A stretch of 64,000 nt of DNA from an uncultured Mycoplasmatota bacterium (GCA_900552495.1 URZY01000002.1:151144-215143); one strand, 5' to 3'. Positions 27,623 through 36,508 are shown, counted from the first letter of the stretch. Made by a program: numbers and translations. The notes: generated from the sequence alone by a model not told the origin.

Positions 27623-28296
27623 TATATTCCTCCATCCTGGACAATCTTTTTCCCATTGCTTTTCAACATAATCATAATACTTATATATACTATAATATTA
27701 AAAAAAACTACTACTAAATAATAAGAGCCGGTCTGAATAATATTTTTAGGAATAACACCGCAAATTAATACCAATAGTACAATTGAAATATTAGAAAATA
27801 ATTTACACAAAATATAAACAATCACTAAGATAAAAAATATCAAAATAAGATAATTTATATCCAACAACATGATTTTTGTAACATATACATAAGATATATC
27901 TGAAAAAAAATTCAAATATATTGTAATTATTAAATATTCAAATAATTTAATACAAAAACTTAATAATAATACAAAAATAGTTTTATATGAAAACCAAATA
28001 TGTATTTTCTTTCTTAAAAATATATATTCCTTATAATAAGCTAGATCTTTAAAAAATAAATCAGCAACAAGAAATATAAACATTAAAACATTAAACAAAT
28101 ACATACATATTTCAACTATATTACATTTATTGATATTTAAGTTATTTCCTAATGAGAAAAATAAACTACTTAACTTATCGGGCAATTCCAATGGCAATAA
28201 TAAACTAACTAAAAAAGGTATAATTATATATAATAATAAATACTTCTTTCTATTATTTAATAAGTGCATTAAATCATTTACTAAAATAAATTTCAT
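27622..28296 (-). CDS. ABC-2-type membrane subunit of the cassette
   Basis: The 224-aa protein has six hydrophobic helices and no soluble domain beyond a short N-terminal tail and basic loop (FLRKKIHIWF), like LanE/LanG permeases (about 230-250 aa). It starts one base after the stop of the preceding split gene and touches the ATPase gene. Composition is extremely Ile/Leu/Phe/Asn-rich with AT-ending codons, more so than the chromosome around it. Confidence 0.75.
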   Translation of the reverse strand: MKFILVNDLMHLLNNRKKYLLLYIIIPFLVSLLLPLELPDKLSSLFFSLGNNLNINKCNIVEICMYLFNVLMFIFLVADLFFKDLAYYKEYIFLRKKIHIWFSYKTIFVLLLSFCIKLFEYLIITIYLNFFSDISYVYVTKIMLLDINYLILIFFILVIVYILCKLFSNISIVLLVLICGVIPKNIIQTGSYYLVVVFFNIIVYISIMIMLKSNGKKIVQDGGI

Positions 28297-28297
28297 A

Positions 28298-29034
28298 TCA
28301 TTTTTCCTTCTTTGTTAAAATCATGAAAATCACATAAATAATTGCAAATGTAAAAAGCATAAATAACACTGTTGACAATAATTCACTTATAAATGAATCG
28401 TAACTAACATTACATAAGAAATTATATGGTGTAATATTATACCAGCAACTTTCTTTTGCTGATAAAGAAAAGGTAAACAAACCTATACAAAATATAAAAT
28501 CAACTATAAATATTTTGTTATTAATCTTATAATATAATAATGAATTTAATATTGCTAAAAAGATTATTACAAATATATATCTCGCAAGATAAAATAATAA
28601 GTAAACAGCATTTAAAATATCATATTTACCATTTTTTATACCTAGATTACCAAATTTCGCAATTAACATAAAAGAAAAAACAATTACCAATACCATTACA
28701 AATAACAACATATTTATTATAAAAGTATATTTTATAATTTGCTTTATAACATTTTTTTACTTTTTAATCTTAATATTAAAAAATCAAATTCATCATTAAA
28801 AACAGAACAAATATTAAAAGTATTAAGTAAAAACAAAAATATAATTGCTATGTTAAACCAAATAAAGGAAAAACATATAAACATACCATCTACAACTCCA
28901 ATTTTGTTACCTGCACTTATGAAAAATGCCCCATATATACAAATTAAAATTGCTATCCAATATATCATTTTAAATTTTTCTTTACTCATGATATAGTTCA
29001 CAATATTATAGAAATTAGACAACTTGCTTTTCAT
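28298..29034 (-). pseudogene. ABC-2-type membrane subunit split by a frameshift at an A7 run
   Basis: A 96-aa frame (from ATG 29034, ends TAA at 28744) has helices 1-2; a 137-aa frame (from 28711 to 28298) has the rest. Between them the second frame is open back to a run of seven A on the minus strand (28758-28752). One extra A would join them into a single 245-aa permease reading RLKSKK-NVIKQIIKYTFIIN-MLLF through the junction, with helix spacing like the 224-aa sister subunit. It could be a true mutation, a phase-variable tract, programmed -1 slippage, or a sequencing error. Confidence 0.75.
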
Positions 29035-29977
29035 TTTCTAATACCACTCTTTCCTTGTTTCTTGTATAAAAACACAAATAACTTAGTAATGATAAAAAAA
29101 TAACCAGTGCCGTCATAACTACTATAATATAATTAGTATTTTCATAAAAATACCAATATCCAAATATATTCATATCAGCTGCAACATTTAGATTAAAAAT
29201 CCCACCTAATATATACACACCTACAACTAAATATACAAATAAAGTTAATACAATTACTAAAATATAACTTATTATTATACTAACAATACTATTTTTATTT
29301 TTAAGAAACGAAAGCATTCCAATTATACCATAAGAAAAACTTAATAAATATTGTACCAAGCAAACTATAAAACCATATAATAGATAATTACTATATTTCC
29401 ACTCAAAATACGAAAAGGTTTCCTGAATTTTACTAATATTAGGTGTAAAATTAAACTTAGTTATACAACATGAAATAATAAAAATAATAATTAATATTAG
29501 TGGAGTAAATAAGGAAATCTTTGCAATCGATTTTATTTTATCAATAATATATTTTTTATAACTTTCTCTCATTAATACATTTTTTATCATCCCTGATTTA
29601 AATTCTTTATGATTTCGCCCTACAACTGAAATAATAATTAACAAAGCCGATAATGGCTGCATAATAAAAAATATCGTATTTCTCAATATCTCACTAGTCA
29701 AGGTTATTGCATCAAGTGATTTAATATTTTCATATGGATTTTCATTAAGCAAATACTCATTTACTAATTCTTTATTATTACCGAACGCTCTGCATATATC
29801 AATCTCATCAAAATTATCTGATAAGCAATTTTCTTTAATTTCATCATATGTTTTAAATAATTCTTTTGGATAATAATCATTAAAATACTGAATATAACTT
29901 AATATTACTAGGCATAGCATTAATGCAAAAATAACTATAGGTATTTTATTTAAATTATATATTAACTTTTTTTTCAT
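29015..29977 (-). CDS. Large membrane subunit of the cassette ABC transporter
   Basis: The protein (about 320 aa) has one N-terminal helix (about 8-30), an outer loop of about 70 residues with two Cys (NCLSDNFDEIDICRAFG), then six further helices. This resembles ABC-2 permeases with an extracytoplasmic loop. AAGGAG precedes ATG 29977. Its end overlaps the start of the split permease by 20 bases, so the genes are coupled. It follows the secreted-protein gene by 44 bases without a terminator. Confidence 0.7.
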   Translation of the reverse strand: MKKKLIYNLNKIPIVIFALMLCLVILSYIQYFNDYYPKELFKTYDEIKENCLSDNFDEIDICRAFGNNKELVNEYLLNENPYENIKSLDAITLTSEILRNTIFFIMQPLSALLIIISVVGRNHKEFKSGMIKNVLMRESYKKYIIDKIKSIAKISLFTPLILIIIFIISCCITKFNFTPNISKIQETFSYFEWKYSNYLLYGFIVCLVQYLLSFSYGIIGMLSFLKNKNSIVSIIISYILVIVLTLFVYLVVGVYILGGIFNLNVAADMNIFGYWYFYENTNYIIVVMTALVIFLSLLSYLCFYTRNKERVVLENEKQVV

Positions 29978-30021
29978 AAACAAACTCCTTAAAAGATAGA
30001 AGGTGAAATGAAATTATTTGT

Positions 30022-30429
30022 TTATTGTTCTACTACCCAAGTACCACTAAAATATGTAGGCAAAATTACCCATTTATCTACTTTTATTAATAAGTGATAG
30101 CTACCAGTTAGTGAACTATCAGATAAGGTTACATTTTTTCCCTTTATTAAAGATACCCATTTTTCTTTTGTTGTAACTGGAGCAGTATTTCGGTGAACTG
30201 CTGCAGCAATAGGTTGTGACACACCCGTTCCTTGCTCCGTTGCCCCAGTTTCATACATCAATTGATTGCCAGCTATATACTTCTCCTTATTAGGAGACTC
30301 CCAAGACAATGTAAAGGCAGGTATTTCTATTGCTGCATAACTATACCATTGCTGATATGCCTGTGTATCAGCACAAGCAAAAACTACTGCAAAAATAAAT
30401 AGAAATATTGTATACTTTATATATTTCAT
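30022..30429 (-). CDS. Small secreted protein, candidate bacteriocin-like product of the cassette
   Basis: The 135-aa product begins with a classical signal peptide (basic MKYIKY, hydrophobic core, probable cleavage after DTQA) and leaves about 112 residues rich in Trp, Thr, Ser and Tyr, with predicted beta character and no Cys in the mature part. It ends VILPTYFSGTWVVEQ. TAGGAGGTAAT before ATG 30429 fixes the start. It is first in the ABC cassette with its own promoter. I recognise no family. Secreted toxin, signal or ligand handled by the ABC transporter is inference from context. Confidence 0.65.
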   Translation of the reverse strand: MKYIKYTIFLFIFAVVFACADTQAYQQWYSYAAIEIPAFTLSWESPNKEKYIAGNQLMYETGATEQGTGVSQPIAAAVHRNTAPVTTKEKWVSLIKGKNVTLSDSSLTGSYHLLIKVDKWVILPTYFSGTWVVEQ

Positions 30430-30463
30430 ATTACCTCCTATAATCCACCCTCTACCCAATTAT

Positions 30464-30492
30464 ATTTTATAACTTATTAAACCATATTGCAA
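30464..30492 (-). promoter_or_regulatory. Predicted cassette promoter
   Basis: TTGCAA (30492-30487) and TAAAAT (30469-30464) with a 17-base spacer on the minus strand, 35 bases before the secreted-protein start and downstream of alr. Confidence 0.5.
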
Positions 30493-30521
30493 TATTCATA
30501 CCACAATTAATACTTTCTTAA

Positions 30522-30574
30522 ATTTTCAATAAACTAATTTAATATATACTTTCTTTCAACTCGTTTTCCTATCG
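30522..30574 (-). repeat. alr 3' end, intact copy of the cassette-flanking repeat
   Basis: This is the functional alr terminus plus 12 downstream bases. Its core (30522-30547) recurs at 26823-26848 with one mismatch, in direct orientation, on the other side of the ABC cassette. Confidence 0.8.
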
Positions 30575-31610
30575 AACACATAACTTCATAAGGGATTGTT
30601 TCCAAATACCTCGCCACCTCTTTTATATGCTGAACATCCTTCAAAATAATAACTCTATCATGGCATTTAATAGTCTCATCAACTTTTACAAATAACATAT
30701 CCATACAAATATTTCCAACAATTTTATACTCCTTATCATTTATATATACAAATCTACCAGTATTTTTTCTAATTATTCCATCAGCATATCCAATCGGCAC
30801 AACAGCCACTTTCTCTATCTCTTCTTTTGCTACATACTTTGCATTATAACCCAACGTTTCTCCTTTTCTTAAGATATTCATTTGAACAACTTCACTATAA
30901 ACACTAAAAGTATCTTGTAAATTTAAATCACTATTATTTGTAAATCCATACATCATTATCCCTATCCTGCACCCATTTACTTCTTTTGATTTAATATGAT
31001 TTATAATTCCATCACTAGCCGCTACATGAACGATTTTTATTTTTCTCTTATCAATGCCTTCAAGCATCTTCTCAAAATAATCAAGTTGTCTTTCGCTAAT
31101 TTCTCTATTACTAGCCTCATATAAATGCGTATATATTCCCTCAAGTTCTAAGTTTTTTTCTTCTAACAAATCAAAGATTAACTCTAACTCTTTTTTATCT
31201 GAAACCCCTAATCTATTCATCCCTGTATTTATTTTTAAGTGGGCTTTCAAATTCACCAAATCAACATCTTGTAATTCTTCCATATATTCCAAAGAAGGAA
31301 TTGTTATTGTGATATTTTTTTCTCGGCAAACTCCAATATATTCAGTAGGAATTACTCCTAAACATAATATAGGAATATCATTTATTTTTCCTCTTATAAA
31401 TAAGGCTTCCTCAAGAGTTGCCACTGCTACATAATTACAGCCACCAGCAATTACAGCTTTAACACTTTCAATCCCTCCATGACCATAATTATCTGCTTTC
31501 ACAACTCCAATATAATACTCATACTCATTATAATAATTTATTATTTCCTTAATATTATTCTTTATATTATTAACATTTATTTCAAGATAAGTATTTCTCT
31601 TCAATCCCAT
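30534..31610 (-). CDS. alr: Alanine racemase
   Basis: The 358-aa PLP enzyme makes D-alanine for peptidoglycan. It has GVVKADNYGHGG with the PLP-binding Lys (about residue 38), INTGMNRLGV, GCRIGIMMYG, GYNAKYVAKEEIEKVAVVPIGYADG with the catalytic Tyr of the second domain, and GNICMDMLFV. GGAGGAG precedes the ATG. Its last codons form the junction with the inserted ABC cassette, so the reading frame is kept intact on this side. Confidence 0.95.
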   Translation of the reverse strand: MGLKRNTYLEINVNNIKNNIKEIINYYNEYEYYIGVVKADNYGHGGIESVKAVIAGGCNYVAVATLEEALFIRGKINDIPILCLGVIPTEYIGVCREKNITITIPSLEYMEELQDVDLVNLKAHLKINTGMNRLGVSDKKELELIFDLLEEKNLELEGIYTHLYEASNREISERQLDYFEKMLEGIDKRKIKIVHVAASDGIINHIKSKEVNGCRIGIMMYGFTNNSDLNLQDTFSVYSEVVQMNILRKGETLGYNAKYVAKEEIEKVAVVPIGYADGIIRKNTGRFVYINDKEYKIVGNICMDMLFVKVDETIKCHDRVIILKDVQHIKEVARYLETIPYEVMCSIGKRVERKYILN

Positions 31611-31828
31611 TTATACTCCTCCAATCAAAAATATAACTTCTCCACTAAACTATTCCTTACCAACAATATTATTCCCAACTAACAACACCTAATTATCATC
31701 TTTCCTACCCAAGTCTCATGATAAACCTCAAACAAAAGAAAAAAATAGCCACATTAGCAGCGAGCAAAACTATTCTCTATCTATCTTTCTTTCTCTATTT
31801 TTCATTTATCATTTTATCAATTGTAGGT

Positions 31829-31927
31829 TTAATTCTTATTCTTCTTATTATATTTACACTCAGAATAAATTATTCCTATTATAAAGCCAACAGCTAAGCC
31901 ACCAAATCCCATAAAATATGCCAACAT
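31829..31927 (-). CDS. Small membrane protein (32 aa)
   Basis: ATG 31927 behind AAAGGTGGTTATTT opens a frame reading MLAYFMGFGGLAVGFIIGII then YSECKYNKKNKN and TAA. It is one Gly-rich hydrophobic helix with a short basic tail, similar in form to the 45-aa protein at 26057. It lies 39 bases downstream of the lipoprotein gene on the same strand. From about 31612 to 31828 I see no further gene or terminator, only the alr leader and AT-rich sequence. Confidence 0.5.
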   Translation of the reverse strand: MLAYFMGFGGLAVGFIIGIIYSECKYNKKNKN

Positions 31928-31966
31928 AAATAACCACCTTTCTTATCAAAATACTATCAAACCATT

Positions 31967-32611
31967 CTATTTTATTAATGAAATAACATATTTATCATAA
32001 TCATTAAAAATAGAATCACTTTTTGTTAAAACCTCTTTATAATGTTCCAAATAATCATTAGCTGATTCAAAATCGTACTCAAAATTTTTATTTATTTCTC
32101 TACATAATAACGCTTCAATATAACCCTTTAAACCGTTCTCAGCATTTGTCTCAATTAAATCTTTAATTGCATATTCAAAAGTCTCTTTTGGATATTTTAA
32201 TAATTCCGTATATTCTTTCTGACTTGCTTTAATATAATCATAAGGATTTGATGATGCCTGTGGACCATTATTAACTATCACCTCAAGATTTTTAGATATA
32301 TCAATTTCTTCTTCAAGATGTTCTCCTTGCTCAAATTTAATATATTTAGAATTTACCACATTTTTCTTAAACCATTCTTGTTCTTCCTTACTATTGTCGA
32401 CCAACCCGACAACTACTATCTTATTTTCTTCATCTACGTAGTTATAACTATAATTATCGTAATCTATTACACCATTCTCTTGAAAATACTCAATTATTTG
32501 ATTATTAATTTTATTCAGTTCTTCAACACTTACATCATCCTCAACCATACACCCTGATAAACCAAATGTTATAAGCCCACCTATCAAAATAAATAACGAT
32601 ACTTTTTTCAT
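31967..32611 (-). CDS. Lipoprotein of unknown function
   Basis: The 214-aa protein has a lipoprotein signal, hydrophobic core then lipobox LSGC (Cys about residue 21). The rest is acidic, with an alpha/beta N-terminal half resembling small surface domains and a helical C-terminal half. No catalytic motif is visible. The ribosome binding site GGGGAGATAGG is strong. It precedes the 32-aa membrane protein. Confidence 0.7.
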   Translation of the reverse strand: MKKVSLFILIGGLITFGLSGCMVEDDVSVEELNKINNQIIEYFQENGVIDYDNYSYNYVDEENKIVVVGLVDNSKEEQEWFKKNVVNSKYIKFEQGEHLEEEIDISKNLEVIVNNGPQASSNPYDYIKASQKEYTELLKYPKETFEYAIKDLIETNAENGLKGYIEALLCREINKNFEYDFESANDYLEHYKEVLTKSDSIFNDYDKYVISLIK

Positions 32612-32722
32612 CCTATCTCCCCAACTAAGTTTTATTTCTCTTTAAAATACAAATTGTTTCAACGTGCCTTGACTGCCCCTATGTATAGGTTTATTTATAT
32701 TTTATGTTATAAATATTTTTAT

Positions 32723-33286
32723 CTAACATTCTATATTATACTTACTAATAAAATTTCTAACTTGTTCTTCAATATCTAAAGTAGTATCGATAGTAAAATC
32801 AATTAAATCATCATCTACTTTTTCTACATTATCTTTCATCCATAAGTAATCATTATAATTTGCAATAGAATAATTATCATTATTTAATATTCTTTTATTT
32901 AATCTTTCTCCTATAATCAATTCATCACAGACTAACCTAATAACATAATATTTAATACCTAATTCATCATAATATTTCTTTTTTTCTTTCCAATTATGAC
33001 TAAAGCAACTGTCCACTATACAACTTATATTATTTTCTATTAATCTTTCCAATCTATATTTTTGTAATATCGTTTTGCTATTTGTTTCATCACTGTAATC
33101 ATTTAACCAGTTTCTAATTTCATCATTGTTAATAATTACAGAATTATCATATTTTTGAATCAATTTAGAAACAGTACTTTTTCACATACCTGTAAAAACA
33201 TCATATAAAATGATATATGGTTTATTTTTAAATTTTCCTTTTATTGGAAAACTTTTTATAAATGATTGTTTTAATTCTTCTTTCAT
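32723..33286 (-). pseudogene. P-loop kinase-like gene interrupted by TGA in the Walker A motif
   Basis: From ATG 33286 the frame reads 34 codons, meets TGA (33184-33182), and continues in the same frame for 152 codons to 32723. Around the stop the sequence is ILYDVFTGM-[TGA]-KSTVSKLIQKYDN, then INNDEIRNWL, so TGA replaces the Gly (GGA) of GMGKST. The rest fits AAA_33/zeta-type nucleotide kinases. Downstream translation could restart at TTG 33163 but would lack the P-loop. A single GGA-to-TGA change explains the break; sequencing error is possible. Confidence 0.75.
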
Positions 33287-33432
33287 ATTTATTGATTCCT
33301 TTCTAACAATGCATAGACAGCTCAAAGTACACAACATATTGATTTATTTTCAGTTTTTTGACTATATTTTAACTAATAACCCATTGTTTATTAAATACTA
33401 GTGGCCAGTTGTTTTACCCTTATTTATAAGGC

Positions 33433-34632
33433 TTATCTACGTTCCAGTAAAACGACAGTCTCGACGTGGTAACTTCTTGGAAACATATTATATGGCTTAA
33501 CTTTAATTACTTCGTAATCACTCTGCAACTCCTTTAAATCTCTCCCTAAAGTCACTGGATCACATGATATATACATCAAATCTTTAGCTTTTATCTTTTT
33601 AATATATTCAATTGTTTTTGAATCAAGACCGGCCCTTGGTGGATCAACAATTACCATATCAAAAGCACCAAAACTATCTATAACATTTTCAACTTTATCA
33701 CATATAAAAGAACAATTATCATTATTATTAAGCTTGGCATTATCCCGAGCATCTTTAATACCACTAGCTGAAGAATCTACCCCTACAACCTTCTCAACTA
33801 AAGACGCAATATAAAGCCCAATTGTCCCTGTTCCGCAATATAAATCAAGCACTCGTTTAGGTTTATTGTTCTTAGTAACTTCCATTACTTCATTATAAAG
33901 TTTTTCTGTCAAAGTCTCATTAATCTGGAAGAACGACTCACTACTAACACAATATTTCTTTTCACCTATTGTACTAATAATATGATCTTCTCCCAATAAA
34001 ATTTCACCATTTACCTCCAAAACATCAACTTTATTTTTTAGCATCTCATAATTATTAATATCTCCCTTTAAAGACACCATAACCTCACTATTGTCATTGC
34101 TAACTCGAATAACCGCCTCATTAATCTTATCTACAATTGCTTGCTCTTGTAAAAGAACTATAATTTCATTAACAATAGCCGGCGCAAGTAAACATTTCTC
34201 AACTCTAATAACTTTCTTCGTTCCTTTAGAATAAAAACCTAAATTTTTTCCATCCCCATGCAACGTTACCTTATTACGATAATAAAAAACTTGATCCCCA
34301 ACTATTTCTTCTACAATATTTTCCCTAATATTACCAAATTTTTTTAAGATTTCTTTAACTTTATTACATTTAAAATTAAGTTCTGCTGCCACCGACATAT
34401 GCGCTAAATTACAGCCACCACATACATCATTATATTCACACTCTACTTCTATTCTATCATCCGACAATCTATAATAATCAATAACCTCGGCTAAAAAATA
34501 CTTTCTAGTTCTCTTTGTAATCCTAATTTTTACAATTTCTCCAGGTAAAGCTTCGTCCACAAAAGTAATTACTCCATCAATATAAGTAATTCCTCTACCA
34601 AAGTTATCTAGTTTAATAATTTCCGTTTTCAT
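33433..34632 (-). CDS. rlmCD: 23S rRNA (uracil-5-)-methyltransferase, RlmCD/RumA family
   Basis: The 399-aa protein has an N-terminal TRAM domain, the iron-sulfur cysteines CEYNDVCGGCNLAH with a later Cys (EKCLLAP), the SAM motif VLDLYCGTGTIGLY, VDPPRAGLD and the catalytic Cys in MYISCDPVTLGRDL. These define RNA m5U methyltransferases of the RumA/RlmCD/TrmA group; in Bacillota most act on 23S rRNA U747/U1939. The exact target uridine cannot be read from sequence. It is divergent from gerA. The 147 bases between its stop and 33286 hold no recognised feature. Confidence 0.88.
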   Translation of the reverse strand: MKTEIIKLDNFGRGITYIDGVITFVDEALPGEIVKIRITKRTRKYFLAEVIDYYRLSDDRIEVECEYNDVCGGCNLAHMSVAAELNFKCNKVKEILKKFGNIRENIVEEIVGDQVFYYRNKVTLHGDGKNLGFYSKGTKKVIRVEKCLLAPAIVNEIIVLLQEQAIVDKINEAVIRVSNDNSEVMVSLKGDINNYEMLKNKVDVLEVNGEILLGEDHIISTIGEKKYCVSSESFFQINETLTEKLYNEVMEVTKNNKPKRVLDLYCGTGTIGLYIASLVEKVVGVDSSASGIKDARDNAKLNNNDNCSFICDKVENVIDSFGAFDMVIVDPPRAGLDSKTIEYIKKIKAKDLMYISCDPVTLGRDLKELQSDYEVIKVKPYNMFPRSYHVETVVLLERR

Positions 34633-34709
34633 ATTATCTACCTCGCAATAATTATAACAAAAAATTACATATAAATAAATTACTTTTCCATACTAATAAT
34701 GGTGATCAT

Positions 34710-36107
34710 ATGTCTTTAGAAAACAAGCTCAAAAGAAATCTCGGTCCATCCAAAGATTTCATATTTAAAAATCTTACGATTAGTAAACAGAAAGTTCTAA
34801 TTGTTTTCAACGAAACTTTAATCGATTCAGCCAGAACTAATGACTTCATCTTAAGAAATCTTCTTCAACTATCAAAAAAAGAACTTTCATCCCTTGAAAA
34901 TCATCTTCCCGCAACAAATATTCAAATATTAACAGAAGAAGACATTCTTAATTACTTATTTCAAGGATTCGTCATTATTATTACAAAGAGAAAAATTTAT
35001 GCTGTCGAAATTAAAGCCTTACTTGATCGCGGTATTCAAACAATTGAAAGTGAATTATCAATTACAGGTCCCAAAGATAGTTTTTCAGAAAATTATAATA
35101 CTAACGTTGGCTTAATTAGAAAAAGGCTTAAAACTAAAGATCTCTACATTGAAGATATGACAATTGGTACAATTACTAAAACTAAGGTTGGAATTGCTTA
35201 CTTAAATAATATTGCTCGAAATGATATCGTTGTAGGAGTTAAAAATCATCTAAAAAAAATTGACATTGATGGAATTATTGATTCTAGTTATTTAAAAAGA
35301 GTTCTTGAAAAAAGAAAAAATCTTTTTCCCACTCTAACTGTAACTGAACGACCAGATAAAGTATCTATGGCTCTTTTAGAGGGAAAAATTGCTATCATCA
35401 CTGATATGTCACCCTACATAATTATATTACCTTCTTTTCTAATTGACTTCTTTCACACCACCGACGATTACTATCAAAAATCCCTAAATGCTTCATTTAT
35501 CAGAATAATTAGAGTTTTTGCTTTCTTAGTTGCTGTTTTTACTCCCGCTATTTATATTTTCATCACTACAAGGAATTATAATCTTGTTCCTTTAGACCTT
35601 TTAATGACTTTAAAAGCCGGTCGAACATTTGTACCCTTCCCAGCTTACATTGAAGCGCTCTTTATGATTATTTGTTTTGAAATATTAAAAGAGTCCGACT
35701 TACGAATGTCCTCAACTACTGGTTCCGCCATCTCCATTCTAGGTGGTTTGATATTAGGCGACGCCGCTGTAAGTGCCGGTATTGTTTCCCCTATAATGAT
35801 TATTGTAATAGCTATTTCTTCTATTGCTGGCTTAACATTCCAATCAATGGAATTAAGTAATGCCCTTAGGACTTATAAAATCTTTTTACTTCTACTTTCA
35901 ACCCTTCTTGGTTTAAACGGGTTCCTTATTGGTACCACAATCTTAATCTATCATCTTTTAACCCTAAAGGTTTTCGGGATTCCCTACTTAAATCCATTAA
36001 TCCCATATGAAAAAAATGAAATTAAAGACTCCATTATTAAATCCGACCGTTGTGAGGAATTCCGTAATTCCCAAATAACATCAAATACAAAGAGAGGTCA
36101 TTATTAA
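34710..36107 (+). CDS. GerA-family spore germination protein (GerAA/GerKA/SpoVAF type)
   Basis: The 465-aa protein has a soluble N-terminal half with TGPKDSFSENYNTNVGLIRKRL and RPDKVSMALLEGKIAIITD, then about six membrane helices with RIIRVFAFLVAVFTPAIYI and MSSTTGSAISILGGLILGDAAVSAGIVSP, which are GerA-family hallmarks. In spores such proteins form the A subunit of germinant receptors in the inner membrane. Its presence implies an endospore-forming lineage. It is followed at once by a short GerC-like gene; no GerB permease is adjacent. Confidence 0.92.
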   Translation: MSLENKLKRNLGPSKDFIFKNLTISKQKVLIVFNETLIDSARTNDFILRNLLQLSKKELSSLENHLPATNIQILTEEDILNYLFQGFVIIITKRKIYAVEIKALLDRGIQTIESELSITGPKDSFSENYNTNVGLIRKRLKTKDLYIEDMTIGTITKTKVGIAYLNNIARNDIVVGVKNHLKKIDIDGIIDSSYLKRVLEKRKNLFPTLTVTERPDKVSMALLEGKIAIITDMSPYIIILPSFLIDFFHTTDDYYQKSLNASFIRIIRVFAFLVAVFTPAIYIFITTRNYNLVPLDLLMTLKAGRTFVPFPAYIEALFMIICFEILKESDLRMSSTTGSAISILGGLILGDAAVSAGIVSPIMIIVIAISSIAGLTFQSMELSNALRTYKIFLLLLSTLLGLNGFLIGTTILIYHLLTLKVFGIPYLNPLIPYEKNEIKDSIIKSDRCEEFRNSQITSNTKRGHY

Positions 36108-36508
36108 TGAAAAAAGTTTTACTATTACTATTAATTCTACTAGAATTATTTATAATAAAAATTCCTGAGTATGTCGAATTAAATAACCTTGCTATTATCG
36201 AAGAAATTGCAGTCGAAAAAAAGGATAATCACTACACTCTAATCTTAAAAGAAGTAATCACTCTAAAAGGTGATCAAGGAATATCTTATGAATATGAATA
36301 CCATCAAGCCACTTCTTCTTCAGTATCTAAAGCTCTAACTAAAATTAAAAGTAGCACAAAAAAGAAACTTTATTTAACAAAAACAAAGTCCCTTTTAACA
36401 AATATTAACAAAACCGATGATATCATTAAAACATTAAAAATCAAACCTAAGACAATTATTCATAGTCAGAAAAATATAATAAAAGAAATAAAAGACAAAA
36501 CTACTTAA
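36107..36508 (+). CDS. Short GerC-like protein (N-terminal domain only)
   Basis: The 133-aa protein starts one base into the gerA stop codon region. It has a hydrophobic N-terminus, then LNNLAIIEEIAVEKKDNHYTL and SSSVSKALTKIKSSTKKKLYLTKTK, which match the order of features in the first domain of GerAC proteins (self-identity strand, then the helix preceding a KLY-hxK strand). Usual GerAC is about 370-400 aa and lipidated; this one lacks a lipobox Cys and the other two domains. It may be a genuine minimal partner or a remnant. The end overlaps the convergent pentapeptide gene. Confidence 0.6.
   Translation: MKKVLLLLLILLELFIIKIPEYVELNNLAIIEEIAVEKKDNHYTLILKEVITLKGDQGISYEYEYHQATSSSVSKALTKIKSSTKKKLYLTKTKSLLTNINKTDDIIKTLKIKPKTIIHSQKNIIKEIKDKTT

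Noticed and set aside
30022..30429. Lactococcin 972 family membership of the secreted protein
   Set aside because: Size, signal peptide and ABC context are similar in style, but I could not match the mature sequence to the known family pattern.
33182..33184. TGA as Trp or selenocysteine in the kinase-like gene
   Set aside because: The Y-polymerase ends in TGA overlapping the next ATG, intact genes use TGG for Trp, and TGA here replaces a Gly in a P-loop, so a nonsense change fits better. No selenocysteine element is visible.
36107..36508. GerC-like gene as a frameshifted full gerAC
   Set aside because: The frame ends cleanly and the sequence beyond its stop is the convergent pentapeptide gene, which leaves no room for a lost C-terminal half.
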